From Syntrophosphaera sp035450685 (GTDB lineage: Bacteria; Cloacimonadota; Cloacimonadia; Cloacimonadales; Cloacimonadaceae), in contig DAOTNF010000001.1 of assembly GCA_035450685.1 (NCBI GenBank), positions 62,001 through 126,000 of the forward strand: DNA of 64,000 nt, read 5' to 3'. Positions 34,728 through 43,674 of the stretch are shown here, one piece after another. The first letter of the stretch is position 1. Every line of letters starts with the position of its first letter. The position numbers and the translations under genes were made by a program. The notes under the pieces were generated by a model, which was given only the letters and a program-made list of their open reading frames with translations, was not told the DNA's origin and searched no databases.

Positions 34728-35501
34728 TCAGTTTGAAAGGCCGCGGTCTGCCTGTTTCACAAACTCAATAAATATCTCTTGCTCCGGTGTCAGGGTGCCC
34801 AGTTTGGCAGCTTCTTCCAGTGCCTGGCTGGTGTTCAGCCCTTTGCGGTAAAAGAGGTTGTACACTTCCTTGATGGCCGCGATGGCGGCGTTGGAAAACC
34901 CTCTGCGCATCAGGCCAACGCTGTTTAAGCCCACTGTGTGATAGGGATTTCCCTGTCCCCGGGTATAGGGGGCGATGTCCTTTTTGATGGCGGAAGCCCC
35001 GCCCACAAAAGCGTGGGTGCCGATATGCACAAACTGGTGGATGGCAGTCATGCCGCCGATGCTCACAAAGTCTGAGATCACCAGATGCCCCGCCATTTGC
35101 ACCACGTTGGCAATGATGCAGTTGTTGCCAATCTGGCAGTTGTGGGCCACATGCACGTATTCCATGAGCAGATTGTCGTCACCCACCACAGTGTCTTCCT
35201 CCAGATTGTTGGAGCGGTTGATGGTGACAAACTCCCTGATCTTATTGCGGCTGCCGATACGCAGACGGGTGGGCTCTCCCTTGAACTTGAGGTCCTGGGG
35301 GTCTGTGCCCAAAACAGCATAAGGGGATATCTTGTTGTCATCCCCGATCGTGGTGTGTCCGGAGAGGATCACGTTGGAGATGAGGATGTTGCGGTCGCCA
35401 AGGACCACCGAAGGCCCTACATGGCACCCGGGGCCGATCTCGCAGTCTGCTCCGATCTGCGCGCCCTCATCAATGATTGCCGTGGGGTGGATCTTAGTCA
35501 T
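34728..35501 (-). CDS. lpxA: UDP-N-acetylglucosamine acyltransferase
   Basis: 257 residues made of left-handed beta-helix hexapeptide repeats (HPTAIIDEGAQIGADCEIGP, NILISNVILSGHTTIGDD) and a helical C-terminal domain. The catalytic histidine lies in GGMTAIHQFVHIG near residue 120-130. First step of lipid A synthesis: adds a 3-hydroxyacyl chain from ACP to UDP-GlcNAc. The ATG overlaps the stop of lpxC-fabZ, so the genes are coupled. It is the last gene of the gcvPA-to-lpxA run. Confidence 0.96.
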   Translation of the reverse strand: MTKIHPTAIIDEGAQIGADCEIGPGCHVGPSVVLGDRNILISNVILSGHTTIGDDNKISPYAVLGTDPQDLKFKGEPTRLRIGSRNKIREFVTINRSNNLEEDTVVGDDNLLMEYVHVAHNCQIGNNCIIANVVQMAGHLVISDFVSIGGMTAIHQFVHIGTHAFVGGASAIKKDIAPYTRGQGNPYHTVGLNSVGLMRRGFSNAAIAAIKEVYNLFYRKGLNTSQALEEAAKLGTLTPEQEIFIEFVKQADRGLSN

Positions 35502-36898
35502 TTGTTCTTATCCTGGATCATGGCCATGAAGTCGCCCTCGGCCACTTTGGTGCGGCCGACATAGGCTTCTCCGTGCATCTTGGAAAGCGATCTCTTCAGA
35601 GAGATCACCTCCATCTCGTAGCGCAGGGTGTCCCCTGGCAAGACAGGTTTGCGGAATTTGACGTTGTCGATGGAGGCAAAATATGCCACGTAGTCCTGCG
35701 GGTTGTCGAGCTGGTTGAGCAGCATGATCCCGCCTGCCTGAGCCATTCCCTCGATGATCAGAACGCCCGGCATGATGGGGTGTCCCGGGAAGTGCCCCTG
35801 GAAGAACGGCTCGTTAATGGTAACATTTTTGATGCCTGTGATGGAAACTCCCGGCTGGAAATCTATGATCTTGTCCACCAGCAGGAAGGGATAGCGGTGG
35901 GGGATGATCTTGAGGATGGCGTTGATATCGAACACCACGTCCTTTTCGGTCTTTTTCTGGTATTGTTTCTGAAACTGCTGTTTCAGTTGTATCTGGCGCA
36001 GTTTCTTGACCAGCTCCGCGTTGGTCTTGTGTCCGCTGCGGGCAGCCAGGATGTGCCCCTTGATCGGCATGCCCAGCAAAGCGATGTCACCCAGCAGGTC
36101 AACCACTTTGTGACGCACGAACTCGTTGTAGTACCGCAGGGGGTGGCTGTTGAGGATTCCCTGGGGGGAAACCGTGACGGGTTCGTGATAGCCAAACACA
36201 TCCTGCAGATGCTTGAGCTCCTCATCGCTGATGCCAGGTTCCGCGATCACCAGGGCGTTCTCGAGGGAGCCTCCCTTGATCAGGCCCATTTCCTTGAGTT
36301 TCAGGATCTCATTGATGAAGCAGAAAGTGCGGGCTCCGGCAAACTCCTTTTCATACACGCTAAGATCAGGCAGCCAGGTATATTGGGTGCCCAGATAGGG
36401 GTGCTTGTAGTCAATCATGAAGGTGATCTTCAGTTCGTTGGAGGGCACGATCACGATATCCACGTTCTCTTCGGGGGCGGAAAAACTGATTGGCTCGTCA
36501 AACTCGAAATACTCACGTTCGGCATCCTGTTTGACAATCCCCGCCTTTTTGAGCAGGTTCAAAAATACTATCGCAGAGCCATCTGCCACAGGAGCTTCGG
36601 GACCGTCGATCTCAATGCGGATGTTGTCGATATTCAAGCCCTTGATGGCCGAGAGCACGTGCTCAATCGTTCCCACGGTGGCATCCTTGATACCGATCGT
36701 GGTGCCGCGCGACATATCCACAACGTGGTCGATGTCGGCGGGGATTTCTGGTTGGCCCGGCATGTCCACCCTGACGAAGACGATACCTGAATCCTTGTCG
36801 GCAGGTTTAAAACGGATGGTGGAGATTTCTCCGGTATGCAGTCCGATGCCGGTGTATGAGGCTTCGGAGCGGATTGTATTCTTGTATTCAGTCATCAT
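35498..36898 (-). CDS. lpxC/fabZ: Fused LpxC deacetylase and FabZ dehydratase
   Basis: 466 residues with two domains. Residues ~1-310 are LpxC: TGIGLHTGEISTIRFKPA, the Zn-site region VGTIEHVLSAIKGL, ARTFCFINEILKLKEMGLIKGG in part, and HKVVDLLGDIALLG. Residues ~320-466 are FabZ, with the catalytic His in IIPHRYPFLLVDKI and Glu in PGVLIIEGMAQAGG. The fused form is known from Bacteroidetes, Chlorobi and their relatives. One half commits UDP-acyl-GlcNAc to lipid A, the other supplies unsaturated acyl-ACP. It overlaps lpxD and lpxA by 4 bases each. Confidence 0.96.
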   Translation of the reverse strand: MMTEYKNTIRSEASYTGIGLHTGEISTIRFKPADKDSGIVFVRVDMPGQPEIPADIDHVVDMSRGTTIGIKDATVGTIEHVLSAIKGLNIDNIRIEIDGPEAPVADGSAIVFLNLLKKAGIVKQDAEREYFEFDEPISFSAPEENVDIVIVPSNELKITFMIDYKHPYLGTQYTWLPDLSVYEKEFAGARTFCFINEILKLKEMGLIKGGSLENALVIAEPGISDEELKHLQDVFGYHEPVTVSPQGILNSHPLRYYNEFVRHKVVDLLGDIALLGMPIKGHILAARSGHKTNAELVKKLRQIQLKQQFQKQYQKKTEKDVVFDINAILKIIPHRYPFLLVDKIIDFQPGVSITGIKNVTINEPFFQGHFPGHPIMPGVLIIEGMAQAGGIMLLNQLDNPQDYVAYFASIDNVKFRKPVLPGDTLRYEMEVISLKRSLSKMHGEAYVGRTKVAEGDFMAMIQDKNK

Positions 36899-37938
36899 TG
36901 TTCTCCCTTTTCGTTTTTGATCTGCCTGAGGTAGTGGCGGTAGATCTCCGGCAGGTGTTTCTGGCTGGCAAAAACGCGTTTGGTAAGGTTGGCGTCATCA
37001 GCCGGGTATCCCATATAGCGTGCGTCAGGCGGGATGTTGTTGGCTACGCCGGACTGGGCTCCAACCATCGCTCTGTCGCCGATGGTGAGATGTCCTGCCA
37101 CGCCCACCTGGCCTGCCAGATATACGTAATCTCCCAGGATCGTGCTGCCAGCCAGGCCTACTTGAGCGCAGAGGATGCAGTGGTGTCCAATCTTGCAATT
37201 ATGGCCCACCTGGACCAGATTGTCCAGCTTGCTGCCCGCACCGATCACGGTCGAGCCAAGCGTTGCCCTGTCGATCGTGGTGTTGGCGCCGATTTCCACA
37301 TAATCCTCAATCACCACATTCCCGATCTGGGGAATCTTCTGCTGCTTGCCGTCCAAGAGCAGGAAGCCAAAGCCGTCCGCGCCGATTACAACTCCGCTGT
37401 GGATGATGACCCCGCTGCCGATCACGCAGTCCTCATAGACAGTCACCCGCGGGTAAAGCCTGCAGGACTTGCCCACACACACGTTGTTTTCGATCTGGCA
37501 GCCATCGCCGATTACGCTGCCGGCTCCTATTTTCACGTTTTTGCCGATCCTGGCCAGCGCTCCGATGCTAACACCGTCGCCGAGGCTGGCAGTGGGATCG
37601 ACCACCGCGGAGGGGTGTATTCCGGGGGTGGGTTTGTCCGTTGCCTCGTTCAGCCACCAGGCCACCAGGTTCATCAGGGTAAAATAAGGCCGTGGCGAAA
37701 GCAACAGGTTGCGTCCGGGCAGGCGGTGCGCTTCCTGGGGAGGGCAGATGATGAGCCCTGCCCCGCTGTTTTGCACAGTCTCAAACATTTTTTCCTGTTC
37801 CCAGAATATTACACTGCTTGAGGTGGCCTCTGAAGGCTCACAGGCATTGTCAAAAACCAGATTCTCTTCACCTTGATAGACGGCTCCGGTGATCTGGCGG
37901 ATTTGCTCGACGTTGAGCGCGGGCTTGAATTTCTTCAT
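36895..37938 (-). CDS. lpxD: UDP-3-O-acyl-glucosamine N-acyltransferase
   Basis: 347 residues: an N-terminal uridine-binding domain (~1-100), a hexapeptide beta-helix (~105-300) with repeats such as DGVSIGALARIGKNVKIGAG, and a short C-terminal helix. The catalytic His is in QVGHNCKIGHHC near residue 240. Adds the second acyl chain in lipid A synthesis. It overlaps skp and lpxC-fabZ, giving the order skp-lpxD-lpxC/fabZ-lpxA. Confidence 0.95.
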   Translation of the reverse strand: MKKFKPALNVEQIRQITGAVYQGEENLVFDNACEPSEATSSSVIFWEQEKMFETVQNSGAGLIICPPQEAHRLPGRNLLLSPRPYFTLMNLVAWWLNEATDKPTPGIHPSAVVDPTASLGDGVSIGALARIGKNVKIGAGSVIGDGCQIENNVCVGKSCRLYPRVTVYEDCVIGSGVIIHSGVVIGADGFGFLLLDGKQQKIPQIGNVVIEDYVEIGANTTIDRATLGSTVIGAGSKLDNLVQVGHNCKIGHHCILCAQVGLAGSTILGDYVYLAGQVGVAGHLTIGDRAMVGAQSGVANNIPPDARYMGYPADDANLTKRVFASQKHLPEIYRHYLRQIKNEKGEQ

Positions 37939-38564
37939 GGCTTGTCTGGTTTGTAATCTTCGCCGGATTCCTTGGGCTTGTCTTCCAGCTTGATCTCCGT
38001 GCCGGTGGCAGATGTTCCTTCAGGCTGGGTCAGATCGGCGGGTTTGACTGTATCTTTATTGAGTTCCAGCAGGATCTGATCGGTCAGGTCGATAGCGGGC
38101 GCGGCATAGAGCACAGTGCCCATGCTCACGTCAAAGATCATGGTATATTTCTCGTCCTCGGCGGTCTTTTTGATCAGATTGTGTATCTTCAGAGTGAGCG
38201 GATCGATCAGTTCGCGGTATCTCTGTTCCGCCTTTCCGCCTTCGCCAAAGTATTCCTCCAGCATGCGCCCGGCCTCAGCTTTCTTGGCGTCGATGGCTGC
38301 CTGGGTCTCTCTTTTGCGGGCTTCGTTGAGCGTCAGCTTGCCAATCTCAAAGTCCCGTTCCATACGCTTGATCTCTTCATCGAGCTCCCTAACCTGCCGG
38401 GTCCAGTTTTGCTTGTCCAGATTGAACAGGCGTGAGATTTCAGCCGCTTCGTTGCTTTCCAGCAGCAAACGGTCTGTATTGACATAACCCAGCTTGACAT
38501 CGGCAGCCAGGAGCGTGGCCACGGTTGCCAGAGCGAGCAGGATCAGCAGTAAAGTCTTCTTCAT
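37935..38564 (-). CDS. OmpH/Skp-family periplasmic chaperone
   Basis: 209 residues. A signal peptide (KKTLLLILLALATVATLLA) precedes a small beta strand (VKLGYVNTDRLLLES) and a long charged coiled-coil (about residues 45-125), with return to beta (IFDVSMGTVLYAAPAIDLT). The tail of ~40 residues is acidic, lysine-rich and Pro-rich. Skp holds unfolded outer-membrane proteins. Position before lpxD is the same as in E. coli (skp-lpxD-fabZ-lpxA). Confidence 0.9.
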   Translation of the reverse strand: MKKTLLLILLALATVATLLAADVKLGYVNTDRLLLESNEAAEISRLFNLDKQNWTRQVRELDEEIKRMERDFEIGKLTLNEARKRETQAAIDAKKAEAGRMLEEYFGEGGKAEQRYRELIDPLTLKIHNLIKKTAEDEKYTMIFDVSMGTVLYAAPAIDLTDQILLELNKDTVKPADLTQPEGTSATGTEIKLEDKPKESGEDYKPDKP

Positions 38565-38602
38565 TTATTCTCCAAATTCTTTATTGGTATAGATGTAAAG
38601 GT

Positions 38603-40057
38603 TTAGTCTCCCAGGTTGAAGGCCGGATCGAGCACCTTCACGGCGCGGACATCGTCCACCCTGCGCACCGGCGTTGTAAGTGGGGCTTCATGTAACATTT
38701 CCGGGTTTTCCCTGATTTCCTGCGCGATTTCCAGCATGGCCGCCGCAAAGCTATCCAGAGACTGTTTGCTCTCTGTCTCTGTAGGCTCGATCATCATGGC
38801 TTCCGGCACGATGAGGGGGAAGTATATGGTGGGGGCATGAAATCCTTTGTCCAGCAAACGCTTGGCAATGTCCAGAGTGTTTACTCCAAACTCTTTCTTT
38901 TGCCAGCTTGAGTCCGCCACAAACTCATGCATGCAATACTCGAGGTGCTGAATGTGATAGTGATCCTTCACCAATGCCATCAGGTAGTTGGCGTTGATCA
39001 AGGCGTTTTCCGCAACCTGGCGGATGCCTTTTGCACCCAACATCTTGATATAGATATAGGCACGCAGCAGCACGGCGAAGTTGCCATAGAAGGTGTGCAC
39101 CTTGCCGATGGAGGTCTCCGCGTGGCCATAGTCAAAATAGTATTCCTCTCCTGCCTTGGCAACCATGGGCACTGGCAGGAAGGGTACCAGTTTTTCCACC
39201 ACGCCCACCGGCCCGGCACCTGGCCCACCGCCGCCGTGAGGGGTGGCAAAGGTCTTGTGCAGATTGAAGTGCATCACGTCAAACCCAATCTTGCCCGGCT
39301 GCACGATTCCCAAAAGGGCGTTCAGATTTGCCCCGTCCATATAAATCAGGCCATCCACTCCGTGAATGATCTCGGCAATCTGCTCGAGTTGGGTCTCAAA
39401 CAAGCCCAGGGTGTTGGGATTGGTGAGCATGAAACCGGCGGTGTTGTCATCCACGATGCTCTTCAGATGTTCCAGATCGCAACGGCCTTGAGCGTTGGAT
39501 TTCAGCTCCACCACCTCATAGCCCACCAGGGAGCAGGTGGCGGGATTGGTTCCGTGTGCGGAGTCCGGGATGATGATCTTTGTTTTATGGTGGTTGCCTT
39601 TGGCCTTGTGATAGGCGGCGATGATTTTGATGCCCGTGAATTCGCCCTGTGCTCCCGCCACGGGCTGCAGGGTCACTTTGCTCATGCCGGAGATCTCAGC
39701 CAGTTGTTCCTGGAGTTCATAAAGGATTTCCAGGGAACCCTGGATCGTCGCCTCCGGTTGATAGGGGTGCAGATTGTTGAAACCGGAATCCCGCACCAGG
39801 GCCTCATGCACTTTGGGATTGTATTTCATGGTACAGGAACCAAGCGGATACAGCCCTTTTTCGATAAAGTGGTTTTTGTGGGACAGCGCGATATAGTGGC
39901 GCATCACATCCAGTTCGCTCACTTCCGGCAGGCGGGCCTGCTTTTCGCGGAGTTGATCGGCGGGGATAATGCTTTGCAGGGGGATATCTATCTCGCGCCG
40001 GGGCAGGGTTGCGCCTTTGCGGCCTGCGGAACTGTGTTCAAAAATGGTCTTACTCAT
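38603..40057 (-). CDS. gcvPB: Glycine decarboxylase P-protein subunit 2
   Basis: 484 residues. PLP-binding Lys lies in DVMHFNLHKTFATPHGGGGPG in part (near residue 270). Other family stretches are YPLGSCTMKYNPKVHE (residues 68-85), ADSSWQKKEFGVNTLDIAKR and LTTPVRRVDDVRAVKV at the C-terminus. With subunit 1 it decarboxylates glycine and loads the aminomethyl group onto GcvH. Split P-protein is common in anaerobes. It overlaps gcvPA by 8 bases. Confidence 0.96.
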   Translation of the reverse strand: MSKTIFEHSSAGRKGATLPRREIDIPLQSIIPADQLREKQARLPEVSELDVMRHYIALSHKNHFIEKGLYPLGSCTMKYNPKVHEALVRDSGFNNLHPYQPEATIQGSLEILYELQEQLAEISGMSKVTLQPVAGAQGEFTGIKIIAAYHKAKGNHHKTKIIIPDSAHGTNPATCSLVGYEVVELKSNAQGRCDLEHLKSIVDDNTAGFMLTNPNTLGLFETQLEQIAEIIHGVDGLIYMDGANLNALLGIVQPGKIGFDVMHFNLHKTFATPHGGGGPGAGPVGVVEKLVPFLPVPMVAKAGEEYYFDYGHAETSIGKVHTFYGNFAVLLRAYIYIKMLGAKGIRQVAENALINANYLMALVKDHYHIQHLEYCMHEFVADSSWQKKEFGVNTLDIAKRLLDKGFHAPTIYFPLIVPEAMMIEPTETESKQSLDSFAAAMLEIAQEIRENPEMLHEAPLTTPVRRVDDVRAVKVLDPAFNLGD

Positions 40058-41396
40058 TGTTCAACTCCTTCAGGGCATCCACCAGTTCATCCAGATCGGC
40101 CTTGCTCTTCTTTTCCGTGACCGCGATCAGCAGCCTGTCCGGTTGGCCGAAGCGGCCCAAGTCCACTCCGGGGAAGATCGCCCGGGAACTGAGCCTGTCC
40201 ACGATCTCCGCTGCCGGGATTGCCGTTTGCAGCGTGAACTCCTTAAAGAACGGCGTGTCCGGCCAGGATAGCGAGCAGCCCTTGATCCTGGCGAGTTCCT
40301 GAGCCAGATAGTGGGCTTTCTGGGCGGATTGGGTCGCGGCTTCCACCAGCCCTTCCCGTCCCATCAGGCTCAGATAGACCGTAGCCGCCAGGGTGCAAAG
40401 CGATTCATTTGAACAGATGTTGGAGGTTGCCTTTGCCCGGCGGATATGCTGTTCCCTTGCCTGCAAGGTGAGCGCGTAAGCCCGCTTGCCTTCGGCATCC
40501 AGGGTGCCTCCCACAATGCGTCCCGGCATGGAGCGCGCCATGTCGAGCTTGGTGGCGAAGAATCCAAAAAGCGGCCCGCCCAGATACATGCTGTTACCCA
40601 GGGCCTGGCCTTCCCCAACGGCGATATCCGCGCCATAGGCAGCCGGCGGGGTCAGTATCGCCAGGGAGATGGGATCGACTGCCGCGATGAACAGGGTTTT
40701 GGGGTTGGCGTGGATGATCTGCCCCAGTTCGTTCACCGGTTCCAGATTGCCGTAGAAATTGGGGTTTTGCACCACCACGCTGCCGACGCTCTCATCCAGC
40801 ATGTTTTTGAGGGCGTCAAGATCCAGCCTGCCGTTTCTGGCGGGGCAGGTAAGCAATTCCACGCCAATGCCTTCGGTGTAAACCTTGATCACTTTTGCAT
40901 ACTCAGGATGCAGGGTGGCGGGCAGGATTGCCTTGTGGAGCTTGTTTTTGCGCACCGCCATCAGGATGGCCTCAGCGATGGCTGAAGCGCCGTCATACAT
41001 GGAAGCGTTGGCGATCTCCATCCCGGTCAGCTCGCAGATCATGGTCTGGTATTCATAGATAAACTGCAATGTGCCCTGGCTCACCTCCGCCTGGTAAGGG
41101 GTGTAAGCTGTAAAAAACTCGGGGCGGGAAACGATGGAATCCACCGCTGCCGGGATAAAATGGTCATAGACGCCGGCGCCAAGAAAGGAATTGGCTCCCT
41201 GGGCGCAGATATTTTTGCCGGTGCTGGCATGTATCTTGCGGGTGATTTCAAGTTCGGAAAGCGGGTCGGGCAGAGCCAGGGGTTTGTCCATGCGCAACTT
41301 GGCTGGTATGGCGGCGATCAGTTCTTCAAACGACTCGACACCAATCTTGTCCAGCATCGCGCGCCTGTCAGCATCTGTATTTGAAATATAGGGCAT
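40050..41396 (-). CDS. gcvPA: Glycine decarboxylase P-protein subunit 1
   Basis: 448 residues from the ATG at 41396, which follows AAAGGAGCG; an upstream in-frame ATG at 41420 is less well placed. Typical stretches include YISNTDADRRAMLDKIGV at the start, FLGAGVYDHFIPAAVDSI, FTAYTPYQAEVSQGTLQFI in part and GRIVGGTLDAEGKRAYAL. It forms half of the glycine decarboxylase active site. First gene of the minus-strand run to lpxA. No glycine riboswitch is visible upstream; gcvT and gcvH are not in the window. Confidence 0.96.
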   Translation of the reverse strand: MPYISNTDADRRAMLDKIGVESFEELIAAIPAKLRMDKPLALPDPLSELEITRKIHASTGKNICAQGANSFLGAGVYDHFIPAAVDSIVSRPEFFTAYTPYQAEVSQGTLQFIYEYQTMICELTGMEIANASMYDGASAIAEAILMAVRKNKLHKAILPATLHPEYAKVIKVYTEGIGVELLTCPARNGRLDLDALKNMLDESVGSVVVQNPNFYGNLEPVNELGQIIHANPKTLFIAAVDPISLAILTPPAAYGADIAVGEGQALGNSMYLGGPLFGFFATKLDMARSMPGRIVGGTLDAEGKRAYALTLQAREQHIRRAKATSNICSNESLCTLAATVYLSLMGREGLVEAATQSAQKAHYLAQELARIKGCSLSWPDTPFFKEFTLQTAIPAAEIVDRLSSRAIFPGVDLGRFGQPDRLLIAVTEKKSKADLDELVDALKELNNE

Positions 41397-41740
41397 CTTC
41401 GCTCCTTTAGAGTCCTGCATGCGGAAATTATAATTTTTACAATCATTTTTAATATGCGGATTGTGTCAATCGCAAAATTGGCTTCGGCAGGGAAGCACGG
41501 CAAGTCCATCAGCAACTGGCCAGCCAACTTTATGAATCTCATTCAAGCTAAAAGGGTGTGGATTTTTGTTGTCAGATAATGTCATTATGTCAAGCATGAC
41601 GTTTTGGGGATGTGAACAACCAAAAAACATAATTTGGTATTTGAGGAATATCCGCTTGATCCTTCTCTGCTGCAGGCGAAAACCATGTGGTCCATGCTTG
41701 TTGTCAAGAGAATAACGTGTTTACCTTTCCGATATTACTT

Positions 41741-41887
41741 CATAGCTCCGTCCCTTGCTGCTACAGCGTTTGGTGCCATCATCCTTAGGTCATCCTTATA
41801 AATTATAAGGTTGACCCCAGGAAGACCCAGGCCGGAACCCGGGAATCAAATGAGGGCAATCCTCCTCCATAATATATAGGTGCTACG
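41741..41887 (-). repeat. Palindromic element family A, copy 5 (long form)
   Basis: Reverse orientation of copy 4. Minus-strand left end is CGTAGCACCTATATATTATG, then GGAGGATTGCCCTCATTTG, the core palindrome (41786-41816), GATGATGGC, and an end near CATAGC (41741). Length 147 bases, closely matching copy 4. Confidence 0.8.
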
Positions 41888-41978
41888 ATCACGCCGCGGA
41901 AAGGTGGATAGTTGAAATGGTGAAAAAAAAAGAGATGCAGTTATAATAATGCAAGCTAAATTGTATTAAATGCAACAA

Positions 41979-42001
41979 CGGCGGGTGTGAAATCCCCGCC
42001 G
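41979..42001 (-). terminator. Probable terminator after rnfB
   Basis: CGGCGGG (41979-41985) and CCCGCCG (41995-42001) pair around a nine-base loop; on the minus strand TTGTTGCATTT follows. The T-run is interrupted, so strength is uncertain. Confidence 0.6.
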
Positions 42002-42033
42002 CTGCTCTCGGTCAATAGCTTTATAAATATGGG

Positions 42034-43059
42034 TTAGTCCTGCATCCTGATGGCCTTCTTGGGGCACTTCTCGATGCAGATGCCGCAGCTGACGCATTTT
42101 TCCTTGTCGATGCTATGCGTCTGTTTCAGCTCGCCCGAGATGGCTTCCACCGGGCAGGCTTTGGCGCAGATGGCGCAACCGATGCAGGCTTCAGGGTCAA
42201 TCTCTGCCTTTTTACGGCTTCCCGCCAGCAGGTCCAGGATTGCCTTGGTGGGGCAGGCCGTGGCGCATAAGCCGCAGTTGATGCACTTGTCATAGTCGAT
42301 CCTGGCGATGTTGTTGCTTACGGTGATGGCCTGAACCGGGCATTTGCGTGCGCAGATTCCGCAGCCGATGCAGGGGTTGCCGGTGCCGCAGACAGCCTTG
42401 GCGTCCGGTCCCTTGGCAAGGGACGAGCATTTGATATGGACAGCGCGGTTTTGGGGCACCAGTTCTATCAGTTTGCGCGGGCAGGCTTTGACGCAGGCTC
42501 CGCAAGCGGTGCACTTGTCCCAGTCCACCACCCGCATGCCGTTCTCATCCAGGCTAATTGCCCCAAACATACAGGCTTTCAGGCAATCGTTGTATCCGAT
42601 GCAGCCCCAGAAGCAGGCATTTGGCCCTCCCGCGATACTGGCGGCGGATTTGCAGGACTCGATGCCTTTATAGGTATATTTCCAGTTTGTGTTTTTGTAA
42701 CCGCCGGAAGAGCAGTGGAATACCGCGGCTTTCTTTTGCATGGAACCCGCCTCGGTGCCCATGATGCGGGCGATATGGGCTGCCACTTCCGCGCCTCCGG
42801 GAGCGCAGAGGTTCACCGGTGCGCCGTCATGCACGACCGCGTCGGCATAACCGGAGCAGCCTGCCTTGCCACAGCCGCCGCAGTTGGCTCCGGGCAGGAT
42901 GGCGGTGATCTCTTCCACGCGGGGGTCGATCTGGACATGAAAGAACTTCGCTGCGACGGCGAGGATGATGCCAAAGGCAAGGCCCATGATCCCCAATATG
43001 ATCACCGGGATGAGAACCTGGGAACTGAGGCTGGCTGCGAGTATGGTTGTAACGATCAT
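42034..43059 (-). CDS. rnfB: Rnf complex subunit B, with multiple ferredoxin clusters
   Basis: 341 residues. An N-terminal membrane helix (~residues 15-38) is followed by the Fe-S domain CGGCGKAGCSGYADAV (near residue 60) and then five CxxCxxCxxxCP ferredoxin motifs: CTACGACVKACP, CIGCGICARKCP, CINCGLCATACP, CIGCAICAKACP and CVSCGICIEKCP. E. coli-type RnfB has two such motifs, so this is an expanded electron wire. It receives electrons from reduced ferredoxin and passes them into the Rnf membrane complex. Last gene of rnfCDGEAB. Confidence 0.96.
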   Translation of the reverse strand: MIVTTILAASLSSQVLIPVIILGIMGLAFGIILAVAAKFFHVQIDPRVEEITAILPGANCGGCGKAGCSGYADAVVHDGAPVNLCAPGGAEVAAHIARIMGTEAGSMQKKAAVFHCSSGGYKNTNWKYTYKGIESCKSAASIAGGPNACFWGCIGYNDCLKACMFGAISLDENGMRVVDWDKCTACGACVKACPRKLIELVPQNRAVHIKCSSLAKGPDAKAVCGTGNPCIGCGICARKCPVQAITVSNNIARIDYDKCINCGLCATACPTKAILDLLAGSRKKAEIDPEACIGCAICAKACPVEAISGELKQTHSIDKEKCVSCGICIEKCPKKAIRMQD

Positions 43060-43071
43060 CTTTCAGCTCCT

Positions 43072-43674
43072 TCAGATCTTGAGGCCCATAAAGCCATAGA
43101 AAGCCAGAGCCATGGTGCCGGCAAGGATCAGCCCGCTGGCAAATCCCCGCATGCTTTTGGGCATATCGACCAGTTCGAGCCGTTCCCGGATTCCCGCCAT
43201 TGCCAGCAGCACAAAGGTGAAGCCGACTCCGGACAGGAAGCCGTTGAGGGTCGCCCAGAGGAAGTTGTATGTGGAGCCGTCAGGCAGCGGGGTGACGTTC
43301 AGGATGGCCACGCCCAGCACCGCGCAGTTGGTTGTGATCAGGGGCAGGTACACGCCCAGCGATTTGTAGAGCGCCGGAGCATTCTTCTGGATCACCATTT
43401 CCACAAATTGCACCAAGGCGGCGATAGTGAGGATGAAAGCCAGGGTGCGCAGATATTCCAGGCCATTGGCCACCAAAAGATACTTGTCGATCAGGAAAGT
43501 AAAGGCCGAAGCGAGGGTCATCACAAAGATCACGGCCATCCCCATTCCAAACGCGGAATCCAGCTTTTTGGAGACACCCAGGTAGGGGCAGAGGCCGAGG
43601 AATTTGGCGAGCACGAAGTTCTGGATAAAGATGGCGCTCACGGCCATCACGAAGAGTTGTCCGAAGAATCCCAT
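43072..43674 (-). CDS. rnfA: Rnf complex membrane subunit A
   Basis: 200 residues, six membrane helices. The opening AIFIQNFVLAKFLGLCPYLGVSKKL in part (IQNFVLAKFLGLCPYLG) is the RnfA/NqrE signature, including the cysteine thought to hold an intramembrane Fe-S centre. A second Cys lies in TTNCAVLGVAI. RnfA and RnfE form the ion-moving core. It starts at the base where rnfE ends. Confidence 0.96.
   Translation of the reverse strand: MGFFGQLFVMAVSAIFIQNFVLAKFLGLCPYLGVSKKLDSAFGMGMAVIFVMTLASAFTFLIDKYLLVANGLEYLRTLAFILTIAALVQFVEMVIQKNAPALYKSLGVYLPLITTNCAVLGVAILNVTPLPDGSTYNFLWATLNGFLSGVGFTFVLLAMAGIRERLELVDMPKSMRGFASGLILAGTMALAFYGFMGLKI

Larger units (their letters stand above)
41397..42033. other. 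Gene-free spacer with a family A element and a terminator
   Basis: About 640 bases. Minus-strand TTGACA (complement of 41464-41469) and TATAAT (complement of 41427-41432) lie upstream of gcvPA, but 31 bases apart, so they do not make one promoter. A long family A element lies at 41741-41887 and the rnf terminator at 41979-42001. No gene is seen. Confidence 0.7.

Noticed and set aside
41427..41469. TTGACA and TATAAT on the minus strand as the gcvPA promoter
   Set aside because: The spacing is 31 bases, far from the 16-18 needed.
41397..41700. Glycine riboswitch upstream of gcvPA
   Set aside because: I saw no paired aptamer stems or conserved glycine-aptamer bases on the minus strand.
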